Positions 35,068-45,448 of a stretch of DNA of 64,000 nucleotides are shown one piece after another. Numbering within the stretch: the stretch's first letter is position 1; every line of letters starts with the position of its first letter. Both the position numbers and the translations under genes were made by a program. The notes under the pieces are model-generated. The model was not told where the DNA came from and made no database searches. It saw only the letters and a program-made list of their open reading frames with translations. Source of the stretch: Nocardioides pantholopis (GTDB lineage Bacteria; Actinomycetota; Actinomycetes; Propionibacteriales; Nocardioidaceae); the NCBI RefSeq assembly GCF_003710085.1, contig NZ_CP033324.1:248001-312000 (forward strand). The letters run 5' to 3'.

Positions 35068-36396
35068 TCAGGCCGGCCCTTCGGTGCCCGGTCGGTCGGT
35101 CTCGAACACGTCGGGGATCGCGTTGCCGTCGGCGTCGACAGTCTCGAGCTCCGCGAGCCGGCGGTAGGCCCGGTTGCGGGCCCGCAGCACCACCGAGGCC
35201 AGCAGCGCCGCCAGCAGCGAGCCGACGAGGACACCGACCTTGACGTGGTCGACCTGGTCGGAGCCGTGGCCGTAGGCGAGCTCGCCGATCAGCAGGGACA
35301 CCGTGAACCCGATGCCGCCGAGCATCGCCAGCCCCACGACATCGACCCAGGACAGCTCCTCGTCGAGGGTGGCGCGGGTGAACCTGGCCAGCAGCCAGGT
35401 CGCGCCGGTGATGCCGACGGTCTTGCCGAGGACGAGTCCCGCGACGATGCCGAGCGCGATCGGGTCGGCCAGCGCCTCGACCAGGCCGCTGAGGCCCCCC
35501 ACGTCCACCCCGGCGGCGAAGAACGCGAAGACCGGGACGGCGAAGCCGGCCGAGAGCGGCCGGATCCGGTGCTCGAAGTGCTCGGCCAGCCCCGGACCGG
35601 CGTCCGGCCCGCCGGCCGCGTGGCTGCGCAGCACCGGCACCGTGAAGCCGAGCAGGACGCCGGCGACCGTGGCGTGCACGCCGGACTCGTGGACCAGCAC
35701 CCAGGTGATCAGCGCCAGCGGGACCAGCAGCCACGGCGAGCGGATCCGCTTCTGGACCAGCAGCGCGAACGCCGCCAGCGGCACCAGTGCCAGCAGCAGG
35801 AACGGCAGGTGCAGCTCGTCGGTGTAGAAGATTGCGATGATCGTGATCGCGAGCAGGTCGTCGACCACGGCGAGCGTGAGCAGGAACGTGCGCAGCCCGG
35901 AGGGCAGGTGGGTGCTGATCACCGCGAGCACCGCGACGGCGAACGCGATGTCGGTAGCGGTCGGGATCGCCCAGCCGGCCAGCGCGTCGCCGTCGCCGAG
36001 GTTCCACAGCACGAAGACCAGGGCCGGGACGGCCATGCCGCCCACAGCGGCGGCGACCGGGACCGCGGCGCGGCCCGGGTCGCGCAGGTCGCCGGCGACG
36101 AACTCCCGCTTGAGCTCCAGGCCGGCCACGAAGAAGAAGACCGCCAGCAGCCCGTCCGCGGCCCAGGTCCCGAGGGTGAGGTCGAGGTGCAGCGCCTCCG
36201 GGCCGATCCGCAGGTCGCGCAGGTCGGCGTACGAGCCGCCCCACGGGGTGTTGGCCCAGACGATCGCGATCGCGGCCGCCGCGATGAGGAGCATCCCGCC
36301 GGTCGTCTCGGCGCGCAGGATCTCCGCGATCCGGGAGGACTCGCTCCACGAGCCGCGGGCGAACAGGCGCTGACGTGCAGAGTTCTGGGATGCCAT
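35068..36396 (-). CDS. nhaA: Na+/H+ antiporter NhaA
   Basis: A 442-aa antiporter with 12 membrane segments that exports Na+ in exchange for H+. Family marks are [21 protein letters not shown] in TM1, [34 protein letters not shown] and the ion-binding Asp pair in [11 protein letters not shown] (about residues 171-172). TGGMLL near the start and [13 protein letters not shown] near the end also fit. The leader (36397-36459) contains short hairpins. A 28-bp palindrome separates it from acs. Confidence 0.94.
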   Translation of the reverse strand: MASQNSARQRLFARGSWSESSRIAEILRAETTGGMLLIAAAAIAIVWANTPWGGSYADLRDLRIGPEALHLDLTLGTWAADGLLAVFFFVAGLELKREFVAGDLRDPGRAAVPVAAAVGGMAVPALVFVLWNLGDGDALAGWAIPTATDIAFAVAVLAVISTHLPSGLRTFLLTLAVVDDLLAITIIAIFYTDELHLPFLLLALVPLAAFALLVQKRIRSPWLLVPLALITWVLVHESGVHATVAGVLLGFTVPVLRSHAAGGPDAGPGLAEHFEHRIRPLSAGFAVPVFAFFAAGVDVGGLSGLVEALADPIALGIVAGLVLGKTVGITGATWLLARFTRATLDEELSWVDVVGLAMLGGIGFTVSLLIGELAYGHGSDQVDHVKVGVLVGSLLAALLASVVLRARNRAYRRLAELETVDADGNAIPDVFETDRPGTEGPA

Positions 36397-36459
36397 GTGA
36401 GGCTCCTTCGGGGTCGGCGGCAGACTGCCGACCAGACTTCCCGGCGCACCGGGAGCCCA

Positions 36460-36487
36460 GCCTACCTGCCGGATCCGGCAGGTAGGC
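36460..36487. terminator. 28-bp perfect palindrome between acs and nhaA
   Basis: A fully symmetrical sequence centred on GGATCC at 36471-36476, with arms beginning GCCTACCTGCC at 36460 and its complement ending at 36487. It starts 9 bp after the acs stop codon (transcription runs right to left). It may form the acs terminator hairpin or act as an operator for nhaA; the perfect symmetry fits either. Confidence 0.55.
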
Positions 36488-36495
36488 GCCCGGCG

Positions 36496-38502
<2,007 letters not shown>

Positions 38503-38523
38503 GTCGTGCTCCTGGGTCGAGGG

Positions 38524-38546
38524 GGCGGGTGGCACCCGCCACACTA
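38524..38546 (-). promoter_or_regulatory. acs promoter with overlapping inverted repeat
   Basis: On the minus strand a -10-like TAGTGT (38546-38541) is followed directly by the perfect inverted repeat GGCGGGTGCCACCCGCC (38540-38524), which would cover the transcription start. The symmetric 7-3-7 geometry is suitable for a dimeric repressor. Confidence 0.45.
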
Positions 38547-38568
38547 GGGGGCCCGCGATGCCCTCCGA

Positions 38569-38591
38569 AGCGGCTGCCGGGGGCAGCCGCT
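38569..38591 (-). terminator. Hairpin after the acetate symporter gene
   Basis: AGCGGCTGCC, three bases, and the exact complement GGCAGCCGCT make a ten-bp stem located 27 bp past the symporter stop codon and upstream of the acs promoter. It would separate the two transcripts. No U-tract is present. Confidence 0.55.
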
Positions 38592-38617
38592 CCGGACGGC
38601 GTCCGCGGGCGGGGCGC

Positions 38618-40234
38618 TCAGTGCTTGACCGCCTGCTCGGCGCCCGCGCCGGTCAGGGCGCGGACCTCGAGCTCGGTGTAGCGGTCCTCGGCGGTCGGCT
38701 CCTTGGAGGTGATCGACCCCAGCCAGCCGAAGAAGAACCCGAGCGGGATCGAGACGATGCCGGGGTTCTCCAGCGGGAACCACGAGATGTCGATGCTCGT
38801 GGGCAGCAGGGACAGGTTCTTCCCGGTCGCGTCCTCGCCCTTGCCCGAGACGACCGGCGAGAAGAGCACCAGGCCCACCGAGGAGATCAGGCCGCCGTAG
38901 ATGCTCCACACCGCGCCGCGGGTGTTGAAGCGGCGCCAGAACATGTTGTAGACGATCGCCGGCAGGTTCGCCGAGGCCGCGACCGCGAAGGCCAGGGCCA
39001 CGAGGAACGCGATGTTGAGGTTCTGCGCCGGAATCGCCAGCAGGATCGAGACGGCGCCGATCGCGCCGGCCGCGATCCGGGTCATCCGGATCTCCTGCTG
39101 CTCGGTCGCGGTGCCCTTCTTGATCACGTTGTTGTAGATGTCGTGGGCCACCGACGCCGACGACGTCAGGGTCAGGCCCGCGACCACCGCGAGGATCGTC
39201 GCGAACGCCACCGCCGCGATCAGCGCGAGCAGGATCGCGCCTCCGGTCGAGCCGGCGCCGCCGCCGACCTCCTCGGCGAGCCGCGGCGAGGCCAGGTTGC
39301 CGGCCGCGTCCAGGGTGCTGGTGTCCAGCAGCGCCGCGGCCCCGAAGCCCAGCACCAGCGTGAACAGGTAGAAGACGCCGATCAGGCCGATCGCCCACAG
39401 CACCGACTTCCGCGCGTCCCGCGAGGTCGGGACCGTGTAGAAGCGGATCAGGATGTGCGGCAGCCCGGCGGTGCCGAGGACCAGCGCGATGCCGAGGCTG
39501 AGGAAGTCGATCTTGCTGGTCGTCGTCGCGCCGTACCGCAGCCCGGGCTCGAGGAACGCCGAGCCGGCCCCGGAGTTGGAGGCGGCGGTGCCCAGCAGGT
39601 CGGAGAGGTTGAAGTCGAACTTCAGCAGCACCAGCACCACGATCAGCGCGGAGCCGGCCATCAGCAGCACTGCCTTGACGATCTGCACCCAGGTGGTGCC
39701 CTTCATCCCGCCGACGGTGACGTAGAAGATCATCAGCGCGCCGACGGCGACGATCGTGAGGTTCTTGATCGCCTGGTCGTCGACCCCGAGCAGCAGGCTG
39801 ACCAGCGCGCCGGCACCGACCATCTGGGCCAGCAGGTAGAAGATCGAGACCACCACGGTCGAGGTCGCCGCCGCCATCCGGACCGGGCGCTGGCGCATCC
39901 GGAACGCCAGCTGGTCGGCCATCGTGTAGCGCCCGGAGTTGCGCAGCATCTCCGCGACCAGCAGCAGCGCCACCAGCCAGGCGACGAGGAAGCCGATCGA
40001 GTACAGGAAGCCGTCGTACCCGCTCAGGGCGATGGCGCCGGAGATGCCGAGGAAGGATGCGGCGGACATGTAGTCGCCGCCGATCGCGAGGCCGTTCTGG
40101 ACGCCGGAGAACCCGCGTCCGCCGGCATAGAAGTCGGCAGTGCCGGAGGTCTGCCGACTGGCCCAGAACGTGATCCCGACGGTCAGCGCGACGACGGCGA
40201 GGAAGAGCAGGGAGGTGAGCAGCTGGTCGTCCAT
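38618..40234 (-). CDS. Sodium:solute symporter, acetate permease (ActP-like)
   Basis: A 538-aa transporter of the SSS family with about 13 membrane segments. The ActP-type signs are DFYAGGRGFSGVQNGLAIGGDYMSAASFLGISG near the start, GGMKGTTWVQIVKA, GTAGLPHILIRFYTV and AFAVAASANLPAIVYNMFWRRFNTRGA. The neighbours (DUF485 upstream and acs downstream) are the standard arrangement of acetate or monocarboxylate uptake systems. Start ATG 40234 overlaps the stop of the DUF485 gene by one base. Confidence 0.92.
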   Translation of the reverse strand: MDDQLLTSLLFLAVVALTVGITFWASRQTSGTADFYAGGRGFSGVQNGLAIGGDYMSAASFLGISGAIALSGYDGFLYSIGFLVAWLVALLLVAEMLRNSGRYTMADQLAFRMRQRPVRMAAATSTVVVSIFYLLAQMVGAGALVSLLLGVDDQAIKNLTIVAVGALMIFYVTVGGMKGTTWVQIVKAVLLMAGSALIVVLVLLKFDFNLSDLLGTAASNSGAGSAFLEPGLRYGATTTSKIDFLSLGIALVLGTAGLPHILIRFYTVPTSRDARKSVLWAIGLIGVFYLFTLVLGFGAAALLDTSTLDAAGNLASPRLAEEVGGGAGSTGGAILLALIAAVAFATILAVVAGLTLTSSASVAHDIYNNVIKKGTATEQQEIRMTRIAAGAIGAVSILLAIPAQNLNIAFLVALAFAVAASANLPAIVYNMFWRRFNTRGAVWSIYGGLISSVGLVLFSPVVSGKGEDATGKNLSLLPTSIDISWFPLENPGIVSIPLGFFFGWLGSITSKEPTAEDRYTELEVRALTGAGAEQAVKH

Positions 40235-40578
40235 CAGCGCTTCCCCTCCTCGTAGGCCGCGTCGAGCTCGCGGGCCAGCGGGTCGAGGCGAGCCGTGGAG
40301 AACCGGCTGTAGGCCCACGCGAGCAGGAACGTGGTCAGGAACTGAAGGAGCCCGAAGACCAGGGCGACGTTGATGTTGCCGATGACCTTGGTGCTCATGA
40401 AGTCGCCGGCCCAGTTCGACATGACGACGTAGAGCAGGTACCAGACCAGGAACGCGACGGTCGCCGGGAACACGAAGCCGCGGTAGCGGCGGCGCAGCTC
40501 GGTGAACTCGGCCCGCTCGTGGAGCTCGTCGTAGACCGGATCGTGACGTGCGGCCGGATCGCTCTCTTGGGTGCTCAC
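40234..40578 (-). CDS. DUF485 membrane protein
   Basis: A 114-aa protein with two membrane segments (FVFPATVAFLVWYLLYVVMSNW and NINVALVFGLLQFLTTFLLAWAYSRF) in the DUF485 pattern, found next to ActP-type symporters in many bacteria and presumed to be a helper subunit. GTG 40578 is the start. A CRP-like palindrome (40609-40624) overlaps its promoter. Confidence 0.92.
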   Translation of the reverse strand: MSTQESDPAARHDPVYDELHERAEFTELRRRYRGFVFPATVAFLVWYLLYVVMSNWAGDFMSTKVIGNINVALVFGLLQFLTTFLLAWAYSRFSTARLDPLARELDAAYEEGKR

Positions 40579-40608
40579 GGGGTCCCCTTCCGCTGACGTG
40601 GCCACGGA

Positions 40609-40627
40609 TGTGGTCGGCGTCACGTTA
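40609..40627 (-). promoter_or_regulatory. Promoter of the DUF485-symporter operon with CRP-like palindrome
   Basis: TGTGGTCGGCGTCACG at 40609-40624 (plus-strand reading) matches TGTGA-N6-TCACA at 8 of 10 positions. On the minus strand a -10-like TAACGT (40627-40622) overlaps its edge, so binding would cover the region from -10 to the transcription start. Control by the Crp protein encoded at 30 kb is inferred. Confidence 0.5.
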
Positions 40628-40733
40628 GGAGCGTCGTGGCGCGTCGGCACCCCCGCTCGGCGCCACGTCGCCCAGCGGCCGCCGCCCGTCGCCGAGCGGT
40701 CGGTACGGCGCGACGAGCGGTCGCCGCGCGGGG

Positions 40734-42251
40734 TCAGCCCCGGTCGAGCTGGACGGTCTCCGGCGTGTGCAGCCGCACCATCAGCCGCCGGGTGTGGGCC
40801 GGCACCCGATCCGGGGTGAGCAGGCTGACCACGACCATGGTGGCGAGGGCGAGCGGCACCGACCAGGCGGCGGGCTGGGCGAGCAGGACCCCGCCCCAGC
40901 CGGACGCCGGCCCGCCGGCGAGGGCGTGCACGACCGCGCTGCCCGAGCCGAGACCGCCGGCCACCAGTCCCGCGACCGCGCCGGCGTCGGTCAGCCGGCG
41001 CCACCAGATGCCGAGCAGCAGCAGCGGGCAGAACGTCGAGGCCGCGACCGCGAACGCCAGGCCGACCGCCCGGGCCACCCCGAGGTTCGGGGCGGCCAGC
41101 GCGGTCAGCGCCGGCACCAGCACCGCGACCACCGTCCCGAGCCGGAAGGCCGCCACGCCGCCGAGGCGACGCTCGCCGTAGGCGCGGCCGGTCACGTCCT
41201 GGCTGAGCACCCCGGCCACCGCGATCGCCAGGCCGGAGGAGGTGGAGAGGAAGGCCGCGAACGCGCCGGCGGTCACCAGGCCCGTCAGCAGGTCGCCGGC
41301 CAGCCCGTCCACCATCAGCCGCGGCAGCTCCAGCACCAGCACGTCCGAGCGCGCCGAGCCCACCAGGTCGGGGGCGTACGCGCGCCCCAGCGCGGCGTAC
41401 GCCGGCGGCAGCAGGTAGAAGACCCCCAGCAGCGCGAGCACCACCAGCGTGGTCCGGCGGGCCGCCCGCCCGTCGGGGTTGGTGTAGAACCGCACGACCA
41501 CGTGCGGGAGCCCCATCGTGCCGAGGAACGTCGCGACGATCAGTGAGTACGTCGTGTAGAGCCCCGGGCCGCCGCCCGCGGCCAGCGGCACCGACCAGCT
41601 CCCGTCCCCGGTCGCCCGGCTGCCGGGGCTGCCGTCGCCGACCCACACGATCAGCAGCACCGCCAGCGGCACCAGCAGCGCGGTGAGCTTGAGCCAGTAC
41701 TGGAAGGCCTGCACGAACGTGATCGAGCGCATCCCGCCGGAGGTGACGTTCGCGAGCACCACCAGCGCGACGGTCACCGGCCCGAGCCACACCGGTGCGC
41801 CGACCGCGGAGCGCAGGGTCAGGCCGGCGCCCTGGAACTGCGGCAGCAGGTAGAGCCAGCCGATCGCCACGACCAGCACCGAGCAGGCCGCCCGCGCGGT
41901 GCGTGAGCCGAGCCGGGCCTCGGCGAAGTCCGGCAGCGTGTAGGCGCCGCTGCGGCGCAGCGGGGCGGCGACCAGCACCAGCAGCACCAGGTAGCCCGCG
42001 GTCCAGCCGATCGGGTACCAGAGCATGTCCGCGCCGAAGGTCAGCACCAGGCCGGCGACGCCCAGGAACGACGCGGCGGAGAGGTACTCCCCACCGATCG
42101 CCGAGGCGTTCAGCCGCGGGTTGACGCTGCGCGAGGCGACCATGAAGTCGCTGGTGGTCCGCGAGAACCGCAGTCCCCAGGTGCCGATGGCCAGCGTCGC
42201 GACCGCCACCAGCGCGACCGCGACGATGCCGGGCACCGCGTCCATGTTCAC
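40734..42251 (-). CDS. Second sodium:solute symporter (ActP/MctC-like paralogue)
   Basis: A 505-aa SSS transporter similar in plan to the one at 38.6 kb: DFMVASRSVNPRLNASAIGGEYLSAASFLGVAG, GGMRSITFVQAFQYWLK, GTMGLPHVVVRFYTNPDG and AFAVAASTFCPLLLLGIWWRRLTDAGA. The substrate is probably a short-chain monocarboxylate. GTG 42251 follows GGAGAG at a good distance; the ATG two codons later is the alternative. It follows the small membrane protein and LytTR genes, so this operon may be regulated by that two-component system. Confidence 0.9.
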   Translation of the reverse strand: MNMDAVPGIVAVALVAVATLAIGTWGLRFSRTTSDFMVASRSVNPRLNASAIGGEYLSAASFLGVAGLVLTFGADMLWYPIGWTAGYLVLLVLVAAPLRRSGAYTLPDFAEARLGSRTARAACSVLVVAIGWLYLLPQFQGAGLTLRSAVGAPVWLGPVTVALVVLANVTSGGMRSITFVQAFQYWLKLTALLVPLAVLLIVWVGDGSPGSRATGDGSWSVPLAAGGGPGLYTTYSLIVATFLGTMGLPHVVVRFYTNPDGRAARRTTLVVLALLGVFYLLPPAYAALGRAYAPDLVGSARSDVLVLELPRLMVDGLAGDLLTGLVTAGAFAAFLSTSSGLAIAVAGVLSQDVTGRAYGERRLGGVAAFRLGTVVAVLVPALTALAAPNLGVARAVGLAFAVAASTFCPLLLLGIWWRRLTDAGAVAGLVAGGLGSGSAVVHALAGGPASGWGGVLLAQPAAWSVPLALATMVVVSLLTPDRVPAHTRRLMVRLHTPETVQLDRG

Positions 42252-42270
42252 GGCCGGCTCTCCGGAAGCC

Positions 42271-42642
42271 TCACTCGTCCGCCTCGCGCAGCAGCTCGGC
42301 GAACGCCTGCTCGTTGCGCTCGGCACGGCGCACGTACCACCAGCCCAGCCCGACCAGCAGCGGGTAGACCAGCAGGCCGAGCAGCAGCCACGCCAGCGGC
42401 AGGCCGGCGACGTGCACCTCGGCGAGCCCGGGAGCCAGGTGGAAGAGCAGCGGCAGCATGCCCACGCAGCCGGCCAGGACCAGCAGCACCCGGGCGGCGA
42501 GCGCGAGCTGGTCGCGCAGCAGCGAGCCCAGGTAGATCCCGCCGAGCCGGGTGTCGGCGTCGATGTCGCGGGTCCGCGGGGGAGGGGTACGCCGCCGCGC
42601 GGGGCCGGTGACCCGGACCCGCTCGGGGCGCGGGTCGCTCAC
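42271..42642 (-). CDS. Small DUF485-like membrane protein
   Basis: A 123-aa protein with a charged N-terminus and two hydrophobic segments (LALAARVLLVLAGCVGMLPLLFHL and LPLAWLLLGLLVYPLLVGLGWWYV) ending RRAERNEQAFAELLREADE. By position and topology it is the small helper protein of the second symporter, corresponding to DUF485 in the first. GTG 42642 overlaps the LytTR gene stop by 4 nt. Confidence 0.75.
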   Translation of the reverse strand: MSDPRPERVRVTGPARRRTPPPRTRDIDADTRLGGIYLGSLLRDQLALAARVLLVLAGCVGMLPLLFHLAPGLAEVHVAGLPLAWLLLGLLVYPLLVGLGWWYVRRAERNEQAFAELLREADE

Positions 42643-43406
42643 GGGGCGGCCCGGTGCAGGAGCAGCTCGCGCAGCTGGCGGGTGTGGCGTCGGCTCACTC
42701 CCAGCTCGGTCCCGCCCGGGGCGCCGGCGCCGCCGGGTCCACCGACGACGACCGAGCACCGCCCGCCCTCCATGCGCACCTCCGCGACGTGCGCCAGCGA
42801 CACCAGCAGCGAGCGGTGGATGCGCACGAAGCCCGCCGGCCCCCACTCCTCCTCGAGCTGGGAGAGCGGGATCCGGACCAGGTGCGAGGCGTCGCCGGTG
42901 TGCAGCCGGGCGTAGTCGCCGTGGGCCTCGACGTGGCTGATCTCCGAGCGCCGGACGAAGCGGGTGACGCCGCCCAGCTCGACCGGCACCTGGAGGTCGC
43001 CGTCCACGGCGCGCTCGGCCACCCCCTCCACCACGCCCGCGACGCGGCGTACCGCCTCGGCGAGCCGGTCCGAGCGCACCGGCTTCAGCACGTAGTCGAC
43101 CGCGCGCAGCTCGAACGCCTCGACCGCGTGGCCCTCGTGGGCCGTGACGAACACGATCGGCGGCGGGGTCCGGAACCGGCCCAGCACCTGGCCCAGCTCG
43201 AGGCCGGTGAGCCCGGGCATCTGGATGTCCAGGAACACCGCATCGACCTCGAGCTCCTGGAGGATCCGCAGCGTCTCGGTCGCGGAGTCGCAGGTGAGCA
43301 CCTCGGCCACCCGGGGGTCCTCGGCGAGGAGGAAGGCGAGCTCGTCCAGCGCGGGACGCTCGTCGTCGGTGACGAGCACCCGCAGCCCCGCCCGTGGCCC
43401 GCTCAT
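42639..43406 (-). CDS. LytTR-family response regulator
   Basis: A 255-aa response regulator. The receiver domain (about 8-125) has DDE, the phospho-site in AVFLDIQMPGLTGLELG and Lys in YVLKPV. The C-terminal LytTR DNA-binding domain reads FVRRSEISHVEAHGDYARLHT then FVRIHRSLLVSLAHVAEVR and LGVSRRHTRQLRELL. Its kinase is probably the LytS-type protein at 45.4-46.6 kb, although a GT61-type gene lies between them. LytTR regulators often control carboxylate transporters and cell-surface genes. Confidence 0.92.
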   Translation of the reverse strand: MSGPRAGLRVLVTDDERPALDELAFLLAEDPRVAEVLTCDSATETLRILQELEVDAVFLDIQMPGLTGLELGQVLGRFRTPPPIVFVTAHEGHAVEAFELRAVDYVLKPVRSDRLAEAVRRVAGVVEGVAERAVDGDLQVPVELGGVTRFVRRSEISHVEAHGDYARLHTGDASHLVRIPLSQLEEEWGPAGFVRIHRSLLVSLAHVAEVRMEGGRCSVVVGGPGGAGAPGGTELGVSRRHTRQLRELLLHRAAP

Positions 43407-43451
43407 GGCTGTCCCGCCCCCTGCATGGCGGCGATCCTGCCGGTTCGGCCG

Positions 43452-45434
43452 CTACGGCGCCAGCGTGTCGAGCCAGTCCCGCAGGTAGCGGCCCTCGTCG
43501 TCGAGGTCGACCGTGAACCCGGACGCGAAGGCCTTCTGGGTCCACGAGTCGGGCGGGTGGGGCAGGTCCGGGGTGCTCCAGACCGAGGTGAGCCGGTGCC
43601 CGCGGACCGCGGCGATCAGGTGCTCGTTGCGGGCGGTGTAGGTCCACGGCCCGATCGTGAGCACCTCCTTGGGGGTGTCGGTCAGCGCGAGCGTGAACAG
43701 CCCGCTCCCGCCGAACCCGGCGACCACGTCGGCCGCCCGGAACGCCGCCACCTGCTCCGCCAGCGGGTGGTCCTCGGGATAGAGGATCTCGAAGCCGTGC
43801 TCGGCGAACAGCGCCTCGACGTCGGGGGTGTTGTGGCAGGCGCGCTTGAGGCTCTGGCGTCGGGAGACGAAGAGCCGGCGCGGCCGCTCCCGGGCCGCGG
43901 CCCCGGCCGCGAGATGGTCCCCGATCCGGTCCCAGCTCCGCACCATGTCCGGATGGACGTGGCGCGGCAGCGACCACATGCTGGTGGCGGTGTAGAGCCG
44001 CTCGGGGCGGCAGGGGCGCTCGAAGACGTGCACGTCGTCCTCGGCGATGCCGAAGGCGCCCAGGACGTCGAGCTCGAACGGGTGCAGCACCACCGGGTCG
44101 CGGTCGTGCTGGAGGGTGGTGAGCAGCTTGACGTCCGGCTCCAGCTCCCGGACCCGGTCCCAGGCCCACATCCGCCCGGTCTGCTCGGTGAGGAGGTGCC
44201 CGTAGTGGCCGGGCCACTCGGAGTCGAAGTGGAAGTACGCCCCGGGCAGGTCGTCGGGGGCGCTGATGTCACGGCGCACCGAGCCGAACAGCGGCGCCCG
44301 CTCCACGACGTACACGTTGCCCATCCGCTCCATCCAGGACTGGCGGAAGGTCTCGGGCAGCAGCACGTTCTTGCTGGCGACGATCTGCCCGCGCGAGCAG
44401 GTGGGGGCGTTGTAGCGGCGCAGGCTCAGCGGCGGGACGTCGAAGCGCCGCTGGAGGTAGGGGTCGTCGGGGCGGTTGTGCCGGTAGTCGGCGCTGGACT
44501 CCCACGACGCCGCAGGCCGACCCTCGAGGCGCTCGCCGAGGCGGGGTCGTGCGGCGAGAACCGCGTCGACCTCCTCCTCGCGCAGCTTGGCCAGGGCCCT
44601 GCGGGCGGAGACGACCCGCAGCACCTGCCGGTGCACGCTCACCTCGCCGAGGATCGTCGTCAGGCCGGCCACGTCGCGGAAGGGCACCCCGAGCCCGCGG
44701 TGGTCCTCGTGCTGGCGCATCCGCGCGGCCTGGGCGGCGCTGAGCAGGTCCCACAGGTCGCCGTCGAACTCCGGCTCGAAGGGCAGCCCCTCGTTGGGCA
44801 GCGCGTCGCCGGCCGGCAGCGTCCTAGCGGCGGGGGCTGCGTCGGGGGCTGCGTCGGGGGCCGGGCCCGGGGCCGGGCCCGGCTCGGCGTCCGGCTCGCC
44901 CGGGACCAGCCGCCGGGCGACGTACACGCCACCGGTGCGCAGGTGCAGGAAGGTGCGCTGGAACAGCACCCGCTGCTCCTCGCCCGTCGTGTCGGAGGCG
45001 TCCACGACGAGGTCGAACGGGGCATGGATGGTCAGGTCGACGTGCACGGCCGAGACGTCGTCGTCGGGACGGACCGCGACGACCTGCGCGTCTGGCCACT
45101 GGCCCTCCAGGAGGTCGACCCACTGCTGCGTCTCGTCGCCGCCGGCCACGATCAGCCAGGGCGCCCTGCCCCGGGGCCGGGCCTGGAGCGCCGACTCCAC
45201 GGCCGCGGCGACCTCGCTCAGCACCGGCTCGCCCGGTGCCCGGTCGTCCCAGAGCTCCTCGGCCCGGCGGAGCAGGTCCGGCAGGGCCGACGCCGCCGGT
45301 CCCGGCTCGGGCTCCCCTGGTTGGCCTGGTTGGCCTGGTTGGCCCGGCTGGCTGGGCTGGCTGGGCTGGCCGGCCTCCGTTGCGTGACCGGCGAGCTTGC
45401 CGGTCACGGAGCGGCGGAGGTCTGGGAGGCGCAC
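43452..45434 (-). CDS. Glycosyltransferase family 61-type protein inserted between LytT and LytS genes
   Basis: A 660-aa soluble protein. After an N-terminal QPGQPGQPS repeat tail it has a region resembling SAM-dependent methyltransferase or sugar-binding folds (APWLIVAGGDETQQWVDLLEGQWPDAQVVAV). The C-terminal half (about 370-650) is in the style of GT61/DUF563: GAYFHFDSEWPGHYGHLLTEQTGRMWAW, RLFVSRRQSLKRACHN and VVAGFGGSGLFTLALTDTPKEVL. Such enzymes add sugars to surface polymers; acceptor and donor are unknown. GTG 45434 is used, but a second GTG at 45407 lies in a hairpin. Its location splits a two-component pair. Confidence 0.75.
   Translation of the reverse strand: MRLPDLRRSVTGKLAGHATEAGQPSQPSQPGQPGQPGQPGEPEPGPAASALPDLLRRAEELWDDRAPGEPVLSEVAAAVESALQARPRGRAPWLIVAGGDETQQWVDLLEGQWPDAQVVAVRPDDDVSAVHVDLTIHAPFDLVVDASDTTGEEQRVLFQRTFLHLRTGGVYVARRLVPGEPDAEPGPAPGPAPDAAPDAAPAARTLPAGDALPNEGLPFEPEFDGDLWDLLSAAQAARMRQHEDHRGLGVPFRDVAGLTTILGEVSVHRQVLRVVSARRALAKLREEEVDAVLAARPRLGERLEGRPAASWESSADYRHNRPDDPYLQRRFDVPPLSLRRYNAPTCSRGQIVASKNVLLPETFRQSWMERMGNVYVVERAPLFGSVRRDISAPDDLPGAYFHFDSEWPGHYGHLLTEQTGRMWAWDRVRELEPDVKLLTTLQHDRDPVVLHPFELDVLGAFGIAEDDVHVFERPCRPERLYTATSMWSLPRHVHPDMVRSWDRIGDHLAAGAAARERPRRLFVSRRQSLKRACHNTPDVEALFAEHGFEILYPEDHPLAEQVAAFRAADVVAGFGGSGLFTLALTDTPKEVLTIGPWTYTARNEHLIAAVRGHRLTSVWSTPDLPHPPDSWTQKAFASGFTVDLDDEGRYLRDWLDTLAP
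45317..45374 (-). repeat. Nine-base tandem repeats encoding QPG/QPS
   Basis: TGGTTGGCC-type units (plus strand) repeat three times, followed by GGCTGGCTG-type units, nine bases each, giving a run of Gln-Pro-Gly/Ser at the N-terminus of the GT61-type protein. It should vary in length between strains by slippage. Confidence 0.8.
45383..45408. repeat. Perfect 10-bp inverted repeat at the start of the GT61-type gene
   Basis: CGTGACCGGC (45383-45392) and GCCGGTCACG (45399-45408) around the six-base loop GAGCTT. It overlaps a candidate GTG start and lies 41 bp downstream (in the kinase direction) of the LytS stop codon, so it may end the kinase transcript or hide the start codon. Confidence 0.65.
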
Positions 45435-45448
45435 GGCTCCATCCAACC

